Assembly (NCBI RefSeq): GCF_024758505.1
Contig: NZ_CP077970.1
Location: 5,394,001-5,458,000 of the forward strand
DNA: 64,000 bases
From: Bradyrhizobium arachidis
GTDB taxonomy: Bacteria; Pseudomonadota; Alphaproteobacteria; Rhizobiales; Xanthobacteraceae
Direction: 5' to 3'
Shown: one piece after another, positions 63,286 through 64,000 of the stretch
How the letters are laid out: each line of letters begins with the position of its first letter
How positions within the stretch are numbered: position 1 is the first letter of the stretch
Translations under genes and position numbers: made by a program
Notes under the pieces: generated by a model
What the model was told of the DNA's origin: nothing
Seen by the model: only the letters and a program-made list of their open reading frames with translations
Database searches by the model: none

Positions 63286-63729
63286 CTACCGGCCCACACG
63301 GGTCCAGAGGTAGCGGGCGTCGGGCTCTTTCTCCTCGTTCCGCGCCCCGTCGGTTTGCTCGACCAGCGCAAATCCGTTTGCCTCATAGAAGCGCCGTGCC
63401 CGCACGTTGCGCTGGAAGGTCCAAAGCTCCAGTCGTTGGCAGGCGCGTTTGGCGACGTTGAGGAGTTCGGTGCCGACGCCGCAGCCCTGGGCAGCGGGCA
63501 GCACGTAGAGCTGGTCGATCCAGCCGTCGCGAAAAGCGATGATCCCGCTCAAGACTCCATCGTCAAAATGTCCCCACACGCGGCAAGTCGCGAACACACG
63601 CTCGCGGTAGAACCAGCGGTCCTCGTCCGGCGTGTGCAGCCCAATCAGCCACGGCATCGCGTGATCAAACGCAATCCGATGGACCTGCGCAGCCGCGCCC
63701 ATGTCGGTGAGCGCGAGCTGTCTGAGCAC
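63286..63729 (-). CDS. GNAT family N-acetyltransferase
   Basis: A 147-residue acetyltransferase with the acetyl-CoA motif QGCGVGTELL (residues 81-90, Q-x-x-G-x-G) after the strand LYVLPAA, and the C-terminal RARRFYEANGFALVE block. The substrate is unknown. It starts with GTG at 63729, sharing one base with the TAG stop of the NAD(P)H-hydrate dehydratase gene (TAGTG), so the two are translated together. Confidence 0.87.
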   Translation of the reverse strand: MLRQLALTDMGAAAQVHRIAFDHAMPWLIGLHTPDEDRWFYRERVFATCRVWGHFDDGVLSGIIAFRDGWIDQLYVLPAAQGCGVGTELLNVAKRACQRLELWTFQRNVRARRFYEANGFALVEQTDGARNEEKEPDARYLWTRVGR

Positions 63730-63998
63730 TAGTACTCCACCCCGAGCGCATCATAGATCCGCCGGTGCACGGCCGGCAGCGTCTCGGTCAGGTCTTCGGC
63801 GATCAGGCCGGGGCCGGCCTCGAGCGCTGCCTCGCCATGCATCCAGACGCCGATGCTGGCGGCCTCGAACGCGGGCACGCCCTGCGCCAGGAGGCCCGCG
63901 ATGATGCCCGTGAGCACATCACCGGCGCCCGCGGTGGCGAGCCAGCGCGGCGCGTTCGCGGCGATCGTCGCGCGGCCGTCGGGTGCGGCAATCGTGGT
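63729..63998 (-). CDS. ADP-dependent NAD(P)H-hydrate dehydratase, 3' end only
   Basis: The last 89 codons of a gene running in from the right edge. The motif [17 protein letters not shown] marks the ribokinase-like NAD(P)H-hydrate dehydratase domain (NnrD, or the C-terminal half of the fused YjeF-type repair enzyme), with the catalytic aspartate in GAGD and the later [11 protein letters not shown] helix. The upstream part, including any epimerase domain, is outside the window. Confidence 0.88.
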   Translation of the reverse strand, partial: TTIAAPDGRATIAANAPRWLATAGAGDVLTGIIAGLLAQGVPAFEAASIGVWMHGEAALEAGPGLIAEDLTETLPAVHRRIYDALGVEY

Positions 63999-64000
63999 GT

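Overview
The window is high-GC chromosomal DNA from an alphaproteobacterium, very probably Bradyrhizobium or a close relative. The grounds are gene order (a nuoA-N operon running on into birA, ribonuclease J and methylmalonyl-CoA epimerase; a tRNA-Leu - tig - clpP - clpX - lon block), protein style (long UPF0182 protein, cyclase fused to TolB-like and TPR regions, DUF1467, many small family-specific proteins) and intergenic repeats of the rhizobial type. No phage, transposase, CRISPR array or plasmid function was seen. It reads as mostly core genome with accessory metal, iron and aromatic-compound islands.

Layout. 1-2069: 3' part of a sugar ABC transporter (truncated ATPase plus permease). 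2217-5006: large UPF0182 membrane protein. 5144-10611: decayed copy of the 3' end of mtnK, a DUF3303 protein, a class III adenylate cyclase, a GMC oxidoreductase, then intact mtnK. 10647-29821 (minus strand): complete 14-gene complex I operon nuoA-N with two extra genes inside it (an FkbM-type methyltransferase between nuoD and nuoE, and a 54-residue membrane protein between nuoE and nuoF). It continues into birA, rnj, mce, a DUF1467 gene and a small membrane gene. 30108-33713: TonB-dependent siderophore receptor with a PepSY-domain membrane protein and a small membrane protein. 33889-37122: MarR regulator divergent from a Rieske oxygenase and an MFS transporter, with clear palindromes in the control region. 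37279-39841: small membrane protein, tRNA-Asp, HU-like protein, peptidase T and a probably broken small gene.

40015-52541: a metal-efflux island with two complete HME-RND systems. The first has a CusA-type pump with a CusB-like adaptor, a FixH/YtkA-like protein and a Met/Cys-rich secreted protein. The second has a CzcA-type pump with its own adaptor and the only TolC-family protein of the island. A His-rich CDF exporter closes it. 52677-54234: methyltransferase, small protein and tRNA-Val. 54281-61821 (minus): GFA-family protein, lon, clpX, clpP, tig and tRNA-Leu, a protein quality-control cluster. 61960-64000: a Tat-exported multicopper-oxidase-fold protein that has lost most copper ligands, a GNAT acetyltransferase and the 3' end of an NAD(P)H-hydrate dehydratase gene.

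The least explained items are the methyltransferase and small membrane protein locked into the nuo operon, the His-rich insert in NuoL, the copper-ligand-less multicopper-oxidase fold, the metal-binding small proteins next to the RND pumps, the MarR-region palindromes, the 15-bp tandem repeat ending the CusB-like gene, and the tandem repeat between clpX and clpP. I did not find one obviously new multi-gene system; these are individual leads.
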